NCBI GenBank assembly: GCA_039720395.1
Contig: CM077828.1
Span: 14,501,764-14,565,763, forward strand
Length of the DNA: 64,000 bases
Origin: Liquidambar formosana
Taxonomy: Eukaryota; Streptophyta; Magnoliopsida; Saxifragales; Altingiaceae
Direction of reading: 5' to 3'
Shown: positions 31,317 to 42,400 of the stretch, piece after piece
Layout: every line of letters starts with the position of its first letter
Position numbering within the stretch: position 1 is the first letter of the stretch
Notes under the pieces: generated by a model
Told to the model about the DNA's origin: nothing
Databases searched by the model: none
Seen by the model: the letters and a program-made list of their open reading frames with translations, nothing else
Program-made: the position numbers and the translations under genes

Positions 31317-32772
31317 AGGAGGGAAAATGGCGATATACTCGTATATAAATACAGCCATTTTGAAATTTCAAATTATATACCAAACCTACCCCGCTTTATA
31401 AACCGAAGACGGACGAGGTGCACAATATTTCCAAGGGTATTTTCGTTGCTTTAGCAAAGTAGTAGGAGTCTAATAACCCTAATAAGTTGCTACACGAAGG
31501 TTGGTGATCTAGTAGCAATGGCAAGTGGTGCGGTTGGTGATGGGTTTTAGGGTTAAAGCGTGTAGTGAGCAGCGTTTGGGGATATAGTCATGCCACCGCT
31601 TGGGTGTCCACTTGTGCTCTAGGTGGATTGGGCCAGACTATGACTTAATCAGCTTGAGGAAGTACTTACAATATCCTACTTTGCACAATTCATCTAAGAT
31701 GTTCTTGTCATTGGTTCCAAGCAAATAGGAAACTACTATGGTTATACCCAAATAGGGAAGTCACTCTAGTCACCCTTCTTACCTTTTTCTCCTAACTCCA
31801 CCCCTACCAAAAAAAAAAAAAAAAAAAAAAAACCTAATACGATACTGTTAATTAGGAATTGTTAGGTACTTAAGGCACTATCACCTCCTCAAATATCATG
31901 TTCTTTTGAGGTGCATACCTGGATTATGCCTTGGTCCTACCACTCTAGGTGTGTGTGTGTTTAGGTTATGTTAACTTGGAAAGAAAAAAAACAATTGGCA
32001 AAAGTCCCACATTAGTTATATATGGATGTAAGTATAGGTATTTAAGGTATCATCACTTTTTCAAAAGTTAGACCTACTTCTTCAAAAGTTAGACCTTTTT
32101 GAGGTGCATACTTGAATTCTGCCTTGATCCATAAATAGAGTTTTGATTTTTTGAATATAATTATATTTTACCCTGCTTCAAGTTTGACCCGTTTTCTGAT
32201 TGTGAACATTGTCTCTCTTGGGCCTTTGTTAAAGGAAACTTCATGGGATTGAACCTCGTGCTCAAAGCCACAATCAATTATCCTAGCGATATCTTTGCGG
32301 TAATTCTATTAGACTTCCCATAACAATTTCCCAAAAGAACTACTCTGATATGGCATGAAAATAAAGGTAGAGTAATATGATTGAATAATATTAGTTCCAA
32401 TTTTTTTTTCATGTCAAATCATGATAGGTTTTTTTTGGGACTAGTAACTTAGTCAGGGATCTTCAAAAGCATTTCCTTTTCTATGATTTGTCTTTTTGGA
32501 GCGGCTATTTCTTTATTAGAGTCAATTGGTCCATCTAGATAAGCTTTTATTTCTGGTTTTTTACTTTTAAAAGTAAAAAAAAGACATTTTTTTATAGTTT
32601 TTTATAGTGCAAAATTTTAATAATAACTTTTAAAAATTGAGATAGTAGAAATTTTTTATTATTTCAACTTTTAAAAGTAACTTTCAAAATTTTTCACACT
32701 CAAAACCATTTTTTATTTTATTTTTGTAACAATGCAACCATCCCATGACAAAACTCTTTGGACCCACCAATG

Positions 32773-32933
32773 GAACCTAAACACCGAGGAGATTAATGTA
32801 GCAACCCACTGCCACAACCCCGCACTAAAATCTTGGGTTGTCCTAATTGCCTAATAGGAAATTGAACTCATAACCGTACACCTAACCGCACAATGACAAG
32901 TTTGCCCTTATCAACTTGATTAGCCAAAGAAGG
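32773..32933 (-). mobile_element. tRNA-derived SINE, copy 2
   Basis: Aligns along its length with the SINE at 23290-23443 (shared GAACCTAAAC, AAATCTTGGGTTGT, ACCTAACC.CACAAT and GCCCTTATCAACT blocks). The B box has decayed to AGTTCAATTTC. No target duplication could be recognised. Confidence 0.7.
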
Positions 32934-32999
32934 TTTCCTTTTTTTTTTTCTTTTTTTAACTTTTTTTTTTTTTTGTAAGTAAAGTGATATAAGAAATGG

Positions 33000-33287
33000 A
33001 GAAATTAACAATAACCCCTATTAGGAACTGCTTTTAACAAAAAATTCACCATAAGATTTTTTAACTCCAAAGCCCCTTATTTAAAAGATTCTTTAAGCAA
33101 AAAGAAACATTTTTTTTTAAATACCTGTTTTAACCTTTTATATTTTGGGGTATGTTTCAAACCAAATTCGTAAAAGAAGAAGAAGGCAGGAGCAAGCACA
33201 TAGAGAAAGAAAGAGAGAGAGAGAGGGAGGGGTTGTGAAGATCTAGAAGATGAAGAAGAAGAAGAAGAAGAAGAAAAACCATATCTG

Positions 33288-33322
<35 letters not shown>

Positions 33323-34213
33323 ATATCTGAAAAATGAGATTTTCTTTTCTAACCACGACTAACCTTCTCCGACTACCACCCCATCATAACTGTCATCTTC
33401 TTCTTCCTTTTTTGTGTGTCTTTGTTTGTAGCTTTAGATCTATTGATTTTTGAAGACTGTTTTGGAGGCTACTATTGTAGTAGTTTTGTCAAAACATAAA
33501 GTAACAAGTTGCTATTGTATTGCTGTATAATTTTTCAAAGACAATAATAAACTGTTACTATTGTAGTGTTTTTTTTATATTTTTTCAAAGATAACAGTAT
33601 TCTCTTACAATGTAGTGTATAAATTTTTTAAAACACACAATAGTAAACTGGTACTTTTGTCTGTATAATTTTTTCAAAGTACACAATAGTAAACAAACAG
33701 TAATGTGATACTGTTGCACAAACTAAGTAAAGTGATACTATTGCACAAACTAACTTACCAACAATAAAGTCACATTGTTGCATAAACAAATTGGTACAAT
33801 TTGATACTGTTGCCATTCAAATACACTAGTAACAGTAAAGTGATTCTATTTCAATGCTTTAAGATAAACAAAGGGTTGTGTTTTACTATCTAACAAATCA
33901 GAATTATCCATTAACAACATTAACACTTTGATTTTTTTGTCAATACATGTGTAAAAAAGGACCAAAAACTTCCAAACATCTATTTGCCTTCTCGTGCGCG
34001 CGCACGCACACACACACACACACACCAAAAACAACAAACAAACAAAAATAAAAAAATAAAAGAATTTGCAGATCTAGAGTTTGGAGATGAGAAGAAGAAG
34101 AATGAGGGTATTTTTGTCCATATCGTGGTAAAAGAGGTTTTCATTAATCAGTTTCTTTTTTAAGACCTATTGTTAAACTACTCTTATACTTAGGGGTTTT
34201 GGCAAAAAATCCC
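33000..34213. mobile_element. 1.2-kb repeat family, copy 1
   Basis: The left end GAAATTAACAATAACCCCTA and right end (complement GGGATTTTTTGCCAAAACCC) are imperfect inverted repeats. An 8-bp direct repeat AGAAATGG flanks it (32992-32999, 34214-34221). The second copy is 45419-46568. Inside are purine-rich microsatellites, an A30-class run near 33290-33320, degenerate ACACAATAGTAAACTG repeats, and a CG/CA repeat at 33995-34025. No transposase. Superfamily unclear (Mutator-like ends, but 8-bp repeat). Confidence 0.6.
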
Positions 34214-34516
34214 AGAAATGGGGAAAACCCGAACAGCCTAAAAATCAGTGTGGCGGCAAATTCTTCAAAGATGTGTCAGATCACAAGATTGTAGACTTTA
34301 CATTTCGTGAGGCGCATGAGGATATAAATACTTTTCATCTCTTCACTACAGGCGGGTCTTGGAAATTGGAATTGTGGTGGTGGTTTATACTTTTCATGGA
34401 CAAACATTGCATCACTTTCTTCTATCATACTTTGTTATGCCATTCATGTTATCTTTCACAATATATTCATAAATTGTGAGTTGTAAATAAATCATTCAAT
34501 TTCGTAGATTTATCCT

Positions 34517-34882
34517 GGGAGGGATCCCTTCACATTTGGTGTAAAACTTTTTACTCTTATATCTTTTAATATATTTTTGTAGGAATAATGTGCTTGAAAT
34601 TCATACATGTCATATATGCCAAATTTCAAGTAAATCGGATATTAGGAGCTATGTCATTTGTAAAGTGCTCTAAATTATAGTTTTATTTATACAAAAAAAA
34701 AATGTGAGTTTACAGATCAAGCACTTCCCGATACCGAATTGACTTGAAATTCGGCACGCATGACATACATGAATAGAAAATCTAATCCAACAGTTGGATT
34801 AACAAAATATTATTCTCATAAAAATATATTAAGGGCTGTAAGAGTAAAAAATTTTATACCGGATGTAAACAGATCTCTCCCT
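34517..34882. mobile_element. long-TIR MITE (Mutator-type)
   Basis: About 75-bp inverted ends: GGGAGGGATCCCTTCACATT at the left against the complement of AGGGAGAGATCTGTTTACAT at the right, each continuing through TTTTTACTCTTA and AATATATTTTT. Nine-base flanks ATTTATCCT and ATTTATCTT differ once, fitting a Mutator-type duplication. Confidence 0.7.
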
Positions 34883-34909
34883 ATTTATCTTGACCCTTCT
34901 TTTTTTCCT

Positions 34910-35060
34910 TTTCCTTTTTATTGAATAAGGGAAGCTTTATTAATAAACCAAGGCAAATAACTACGAAGTACATCTAGAGCATGCCACACCACGGGCATCC
35001 ACAGCAAAATTGGGATTACAGAAGATGGGGGATTTCCAGGATCAACTTTTTCCAAGGGCC
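34910..35060 (-). mobile_element. possible retroelement 3' tail
   Basis: On the minus strand TTGGTTTATTAATAAAGCTT precedes an A-rich end. It looks like the 3' end of a 5'-truncated retroposon, but no target duplication or domain supports it. Confidence 0.25.
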
Positions 35061-36315
35061 AAACACAACCACTGCGAGGACCTTTGATCATAATTATCTT
35101 CTACATACAATGAAAATTCTTTTCTGATTGGAAATTGTTCAGTGGTAACAATTTTGTGACTCCTCCACCAAACAGTTTTACATTATAAGAGGGGTAATGC
35201 ATGGTTGGGGCATTATACAAATGTGAGGCCTAGGATGACCCACTGTAAATTGAAAGAAGCGCCGCGGATGACTCGTGGTAAATGACTAAAAAGGCACACA
35301 TTACCTCCGAAAAAATGCCTATTTCTACTTCATTTACATTTTCCCTCTGCCCAGTGACCACTGCCACCCTATTCTAGGGCTTTTTCAAAAACACAAAAGC
35401 CTAATCAATTGAGGATAAATTTGACCGATTTTGATTTCACCACCATTTGACGAATATTTTCTAAAATTCTATTCAACTCTGTTCAGAAAACAAGATATAA
35501 ACATAATTTTTTCAAACTGCCTTTGAATAAGTAAAAACTATGTAGCAATAAGTAGCATTAAAAGAAACCCAATCTAATCCAGTTTTGAAAATTCCCAAAC
35601 TCAACAGTTGAACTTAACAAAACCCTAATTCTAACTATATAAGGTTGACTACATTAATCATTTTTTATCATTCAACTTTATCAAAGGCCGTATTTCTAAT
35701 TCTCAAAAATGCATTCCCTACTAATTTCCAAAAACATGTTAACTAATCACTATTTACCTCTCATTCCGCCAATGACATTGGCCTCGTTGTTTCTTATTTG
35801 TTGCCTGATCCCACAACTTGCAGAGAATTTTTGGAGGGCCCTTCCAGGCATCACTTTCTTCAAACTAGAGCGGTCAAGAAATAAAATCTTGTCCATTTAA
35901 TCTACCACATTAAATCAGAATTGGGGGACCTAAACTAGAGCAATCCTTTTAAGTAGAAGGGGAAATTGTAGATGTGATGTCGATTTCATTTGCATGCCAT
36001 ATGGTTTATCAGTAGCCAGCAACCACCAAAATCTTTCTTCTCAGTTTCCTTTTCAGAATACGTAACCAAAAACTTATAAGAAAGAATACGAAATAATGGT
36101 GACGGCCAAAATTACAAGTTTGTGAAAGCTATGAAAAACTCACAAAAGGGGAACAAACTTAAAGATGGAAATACCTTTGTTGTATCCTCTATTTGTAAAA
36201 GACTAACCTAATTCGAACGCCCAAGGGTTGTCTGTCTTGTAATTATATCATGCCATAGTCTCCTCACAATCATCACCATGTACATATTAATGTCTGGGCT
36301 TGCTAAAGAAGCTAC

Positions 36316-36427
36316 CTAACAAGGCTTCTTCCAAATTTGCTCTTCATATTGCGTTGCTGCTTCTTTTGGACGTATACACTTGCACATCAAGCAGACCATG
36401 TTCCTTTTGTAATTCAAGAAATCACAT
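36316..36427 (-). CDS. zinc-finger gene exon 7 (residues 404-440, stop)
   Basis: Second half of finger 4 (CDFLNYKRNMVCLMCKCIRP) and the C-terminus ..QYEEQIWKKPC, then TAG at 36318-36316. It is separated from exon 6 by a 92-bp intron. No clear poly(A) signal was picked out downstream. Confidence 0.88.
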
Positions 36428-39400
36428 CTGCAGAAAGGAATGTGTTAACTATTTTATTAAAAAAAATTATACTGGAATCAAAGCTCAATAATAAATTCTG
36501 GAGAGAGAGAGAGACTCACGAGGGGCATTCCCATTCTCCAGGATTCAGCTGTCTCTTGGGTCGTGGTTGTGGGCAACGCAAACACTTGGTATTGCTAGCA
36601 AAATTCATGAACCCACACCTGCATATAGAAGCCCAGTGATGAGGATGAAAAAAATTAAATTTGAATCACAGATTAAGGGCAAGTTTGAACATCCAATGTA
36701 AATTGAATTATTTCATTTGAATCTGTACATAATTTTGTGAACAAATCGATCAACTTGAATGGGAAAATTCCAGGAAATGATAGTCGTAATCACAAATGAG
36801 TGGAAATTCAAAATAGAGGCATTTGATGAATTTCTAAAATTGATCCTATAATGTCAACTATGGTGATGAATCCAACTTTTTAAATGGTCCCATTCAAGAA
36901 GATAGATTTTTTCCTTCAAGACGATGGACGGCCAAAGAAGCCCTAAAAAAATTACAAGATAAATCCACTTGAAAGATTAATACCCCTTAACTAGACTTGA
37001 AAAAATTATCCCCATCAAAGCAATCGATATGTTCTTGATCTTCCTAATATATTAACTGCAAAGCCAAGTACAAGCTAGAAAGATATCTGACATACTTTTT
37101 TGTTATTTTTCATTTTTTTCCCACTAAAAGGTCTTTTGGGCCTCTATTTGCTGATAAACATGATGAAAAGAAGTGAAAATTGAGAACCTATTTCCTTCTT
37201 TTAAAGTTATTTTGGGTTCTGAAAAATGAAAAACTCAATTCAGACAAGCAAGATAATTGTAGTTCAATGGATATTTTTGCTTTTGCTAGAGTCAAAACCT
37301 AGACCTTTTTTTTCTTTTCCTAGGAAACAAACAGAGCATAAGATAGGAGGGGGGGAGGGGGGCATTTGGATACATCATACATATCATTTTTTAATGTCAC
37401 TATAAATTTTTTCCGGGGAATTACAGATTGGTCCGGCTAGAGGTAAATAATTCGAGTTAGTAGTCATTCTTAGCTAAGTTATTAGTCATTAGTATTGTGT
37501 AATTATTTACCCGGAGCCGGACCAATCTGTAATTCCCCCCATTCTTTCAAACAAATTGCAATAATAAAACTAAATTTTCTTCCTGGAAATCAGTTCATCG
37601 TGAGAATGAGAACGTATTTTGCAGGTTCTCATAATTCTGGGGCTTTGATTAAAGGGAACCTTGATTTCTCGCAGATTTAGCATGTCAACTGAAGATAGGT
37701 TATCTAGCCCTTTTTTTTCGCCCGGGGGGGGTGGGGGGGGGGGGGACAGAACAGAGACAGAGAGACAGAGATTACAGGGGAGAACACATGTTCTTCAAAA
37801 AATATGACCACCAAAGAGCATTTATTATCCCACATTTGAAGTACGTTTTTTGGTAGAATTGTTAGCAACATGACATAGTTTGAGCAGGAAACATATTCCC
37901 TCCAGGAAAATACTTGCCTCCAAATAATCCATAACAATAAATAAATAAATAGTCACCACTTCCAGTTTGAAAATGTTAAAGCTGTTCATTGGGGAAAACT
38001 ATAACCAATTTTTACTGATAAAACAGGAACCATTAAAGCCAAATTCCAATCCTCCAGGAATTAGTGCATATTGGACAGTCAATGAATGATTGAATGGTTT
38101 TATTATATGTTGTTTGTGCACCAAAATGACAATGGTCAGGATAAAGCAATGGTTGCTTAGCAGTTTGAGATCAATAGAAAACTTACTGCGGGCAGTCCCA
38201 GTCACCTTTCTTCATTTCAACATCATTTACAGCAACCCTCTTTGGCCCTTCTGCTTTGCACTTTAGGCACCTTACATTTCTAGAAAAGTTAGTGAAACTG
38301 CATCTGCAACAAGATTGAATTGCCAAAGTCAGTTAACCAGTAAAAAAATTGGCATTTGGTATCCAAACATTTGATGAAACATAGATGAGAAGACAGAAGA
38401 AATTGAAAGAGGATGTGGATTCCTCATTCTTCTAGAGTTTCCTCTTGTAGTTCTTTCATATACTAGTTGATTCTGATGATTCCCATTTCCCCCCCATAAA
38501 TGATTTGGAAATCAAGAGTTCCTTTTAAGGTGCAAATTTTTTGCATGGAATGTTGCTCTCAAAGGAATTAATACTAATGATGTTCCTCAGAGAAGGAATA
38601 CTAATCACTATCTCCCCCCTCAATGGTGCATCCTGTGTAGGCGGGAGGCAGAGTCCATTAATAATTTATTTTTGCATTGAAAGGTGGCTAGGTTATTATG
38701 GCAAAGATTCTTTTAGAGGGTGTGTGTAAGTTGGGACTTGGGTGTGTCCGACTTCCACCATGGAGATGTTAATGATTGAGTTTTCCAACCTTGGGAGGGG
38801 GTTGAGAGGTGTGGTACTGTGGAGGTGTGCATTTCTAGCTATCTTTTGGGTGCTTTGGCTTGGGAGAAACACAAGGATCTTGGAAGATAGGGTCGAAGAG
38901 GTGGGATGTTTGTGGGATAGCTTGGTGTACATGGCTTCATTCTGGGCTTCAGTGACCAAGGACTTTTCCGAAGGTCCTTTGTTTTTTATTAGTATGAATT
39001 GGAGGGCAGTTTGTGGTTTATAGGGGTTTTCTCTTCACTTTTTATGTTTGTATTTTTTCTTTCCTTGTAGGACTCCTTGTCCTCTTTGTACTGTCTCTTT
39101 ATTTTATCATTAATAAAAAAATTGTTGCCTATCAACCCCACTCCCCCCCCCCCCCCCCAAAAAAAAAAAATGACAGAAGAAATAGAAAGCAGAAGATATC
39201 ATGATTTGGATGAAATCGATCACCATTGTACCTTGAGTATTTGACTATTTGGTAGTAATCTATACAATTACTACTAACAAATGCTAAAATAATTATTATG
39301 CAAGTTAAACAACTATTGTTTTTTCTTTACTGGGTAGTATTAAAGGATGACAAAAAAGGGACCAAAATGACTTGTACCCTTTAGAGTGGTTGGGAAGAAG

Positions 39401-42400
39401 AAGAAGAGAGCTAGAAGAGGAATAAAGTGGGTCCCACATAGAGACCCTATATTCTTTTGAATGTGATGCAATCAGTTGACCAAAGTACCATATATATAAA
39501 TTTATCAAATCAGTTTTATTTTAGGTATTTTTTTGGTAACTTATTCTTCTTCTTCTTTTTCTGGATAAGAAACAAATCTAAATAACCGATAGCAATTTAA
39601 AAAATCCAAACCAGACACCAGCTAAACTACAAACTTTTGCCATTTCCACTGAAACTCCAAACAGAACAAGATTACTAAAATTCTCTCCTTACATAAGCTT
39701 TCTGATGACAGAGAAACCTCAACAATCTCATAAGAGAAATTCAAGTCACATATATTGGTTCTAAATCTCTAAAGGAAATTCCCAGGACATCATGAAAATA
39801 ATTTGGTGAATATAATACAAGGGAATTTAACCAAACAAAAGAAAAAAGATGAGTAATGAACAGCATGTGCTGCAAGCAGATAGGTAAGCATGACAAGACT
39901 AGTGATTATTTTAGAATCGTGGCAAGCAATATTCAGTATGTAAATTTTTCTGAACATTCCTGACACTTTTTCAGGGGCAACAACTAAAAAAGTTTCACTG
40001 ATTAAACAAGAACAATGAAACCAAATTTGGACTATAGTAGAGCATGACAAATAATATCATAATTTGATTATCAACTAGCAATGATTAAAAGTGAGTTGCT
40101 TCCCAAATTGATGTTAATGAGAACAAATTAATATTCGTAGGCAGGTTGATTACCAGGTAAGTGGGAACTTACTCAGGGCAGATCCAATCTCCTTTCTTCA
40201 TTTCAAAATTAGCACTAACTCTTTTAGGGCCGTCTTCTTTGCAGTTTAGGCATTGTTTATTTCTAGCGAAGTTCATGAAATTGCATCTGCCACCAAATCA
40301 AAAGGGCATCAATTGATAGACTAGAGAAGATATCTAAACAAATAAAAATAAGACCTACAGTGAAGAAAGGTTCGAAGACAATTAAAACTACCTCTGGTCA
40401 CTGAAATTCAGACATTCTAGGTCTCAAAGTTGCCAATGACTAATCATAGCATAGTAATTTTTTTTATGCATGATTAATGACTTGCAAGTGTAGCATACTA
40501 TATCCATCATTTACTACGACTGATTTTGGTGCATCTCCATAATAATTTTAATGAATAATTTATTCAATGCTTTTGAGATATAAAAAAGTATTTAATGCAT
40601 TCTCCCAAAATTAAAGAATAAGTAGCAATGGAAGAGTTTGCAGCAGTAATTGTGTGTTATTGCATCCATTTATCCCCTTTGACACATTCAGCCAAGGAAG
40701 CAGTCATAAAAGACAAAAGAAAAAATGGCAACAGCAAATCAATGCTAACCCCAATTTGAAATAGTGAAATAAAAATAAGAAAGTATTAACTCAACAAGTC
40801 AACATCAACCAAATGTTTCAGAGAAATCGAAATTTCATAATTTCATTGTACAACAAGACAAAATCATCTTTATAAATAATTTTTTTAAAAAAAATCTGAG
40901 ACAAAATCACCCCCAAAATAAAATATTTGAATAAGAAAAAATAGATATTTCATTAAAACATGAAAGAACAGAATTCTGAAAGAACTGCAGAGGTTGCAGT
41001 AAAGAATGGATTAGGCTAATAGAGGAGCTGTAAGAGGTTATAGCAAGAGATGAAACTAGTTCCTAACCAAATATTAGAGCTAAGAGGCCGAAAAAGGTGA
41101 CATAAACAAAATTTTCTTCAATTAGGCAGCCGATGATGAAAGAAAGTAAAGACTGATAACAAAAATTCCACCTTTGCATTGATTTTTTGAAAAATTACTA
41201 GTGTTCAAAAAAAAAAACTTGTGCAATTTTTCTTCCTTTTAAAAACCAATGAGTGTTATAGATGTTGCATTGATGGTGTAGATTGGTTACTATCTCTCCT
41301 TCCAAGGGTTTCTTGAGAGAACCTTTGAAATTCAGCCTGTTTACCAGGCTTTCATTTTATTTTATTCTGCTTTTGATCTAATTGAGGATAATGCCCAGAA
41401 ATTTAAGATTGTTCGAACATCATTAAATACGAGTTTTTCTAAATTTGTTCATCAAATCTGATAGCAGAGGTTGATTCTAAAGGCAAACTGCAACTTCTTC
41501 TTTTTTTGGGTAAGTGAAATGCAACTTCTACTGCCTCAAGCAAACAACTTCCTTGTGGGTCTCCAGTCTCCACCACTAAATGCCCAATGGCATCCAATAT
41601 TCTTAGAGATTGAAAATTTGTAACGTCTTTTGCAGTCAGAGCAATTATTCGTCGATTGCCATGAATAACTCCCTCCTACAGTCCTACCCTTAAAAGAATT
41701 TTAAAACTAATTTGACGATTGCTATTTTTTGTAACCCAAGACAGAATGGTGAGGTAAGCTGCATAAGGTCCATTATGGTCAGATTATCTTTGCCTTCACC
41801 AAATCAAAAAGATGAGGAAATTCCTAGCAAGGCCAAACTCCTTCCACTTTGTTGGGATATCAGAGAAGCTAAAGTAAGGGGTTAGCCATGGATAATTTTG
41901 GAAGACAAGTCTGAACAATATTATCTAGTTTGGGAGAAATTAGTTTGATGGCCCTTGTAGATACCTCCAGCCTGTAAGGGAAATTCTAGAATTACATTCA
42001 TCCATCAGATGCACAATCTCTTTGTCCCCCCACTTAGCAGGCTCTGAAACCAATGTGAAATTCCTAGCAAGCCAACTCCTATTTTGTTAAGAGGGCTACC
42101 ACTTCCTAAGGGGTTCTCTTTTTTTTCTTAAGGCCCTTAAGGGACATTGCTTCCTTATTAGCATCCTGCTTGGTTTTAAGCTTTAGGTTATATATATATA
42201 TATATATCATGGGCCTTCATTGCTTTGGCCTGTTTGTATGAAGAGGAGAACGCCTCTTTCTAAATTATTCTCCAAGCCACACAGTAAAACTCAACTTAAA
42301 CAGGGAAACATAATAGATCTATGTTCAAGCTAAGAAGATTCCAACGTGACTTACTTAGGACACATCCAATCTCCTCTCTTCATTTCAACATTTTGAGACA

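Larger units (their letters stand above)
31264..36315. other. intergenic region between POT1 and the zinc-finger gene
   Basis: About 5 kb. It includes the POT1 promoter side (31264-31500), a SINE (32773-32933), a 1.2-kb TIR-like element (33000-34213), a Mutator-type MITE (34517-34882) and a probable LINE tail (about 34910-35060). No open frame with recognisable coding content was seen elsewhere. Confidence 0.6.
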
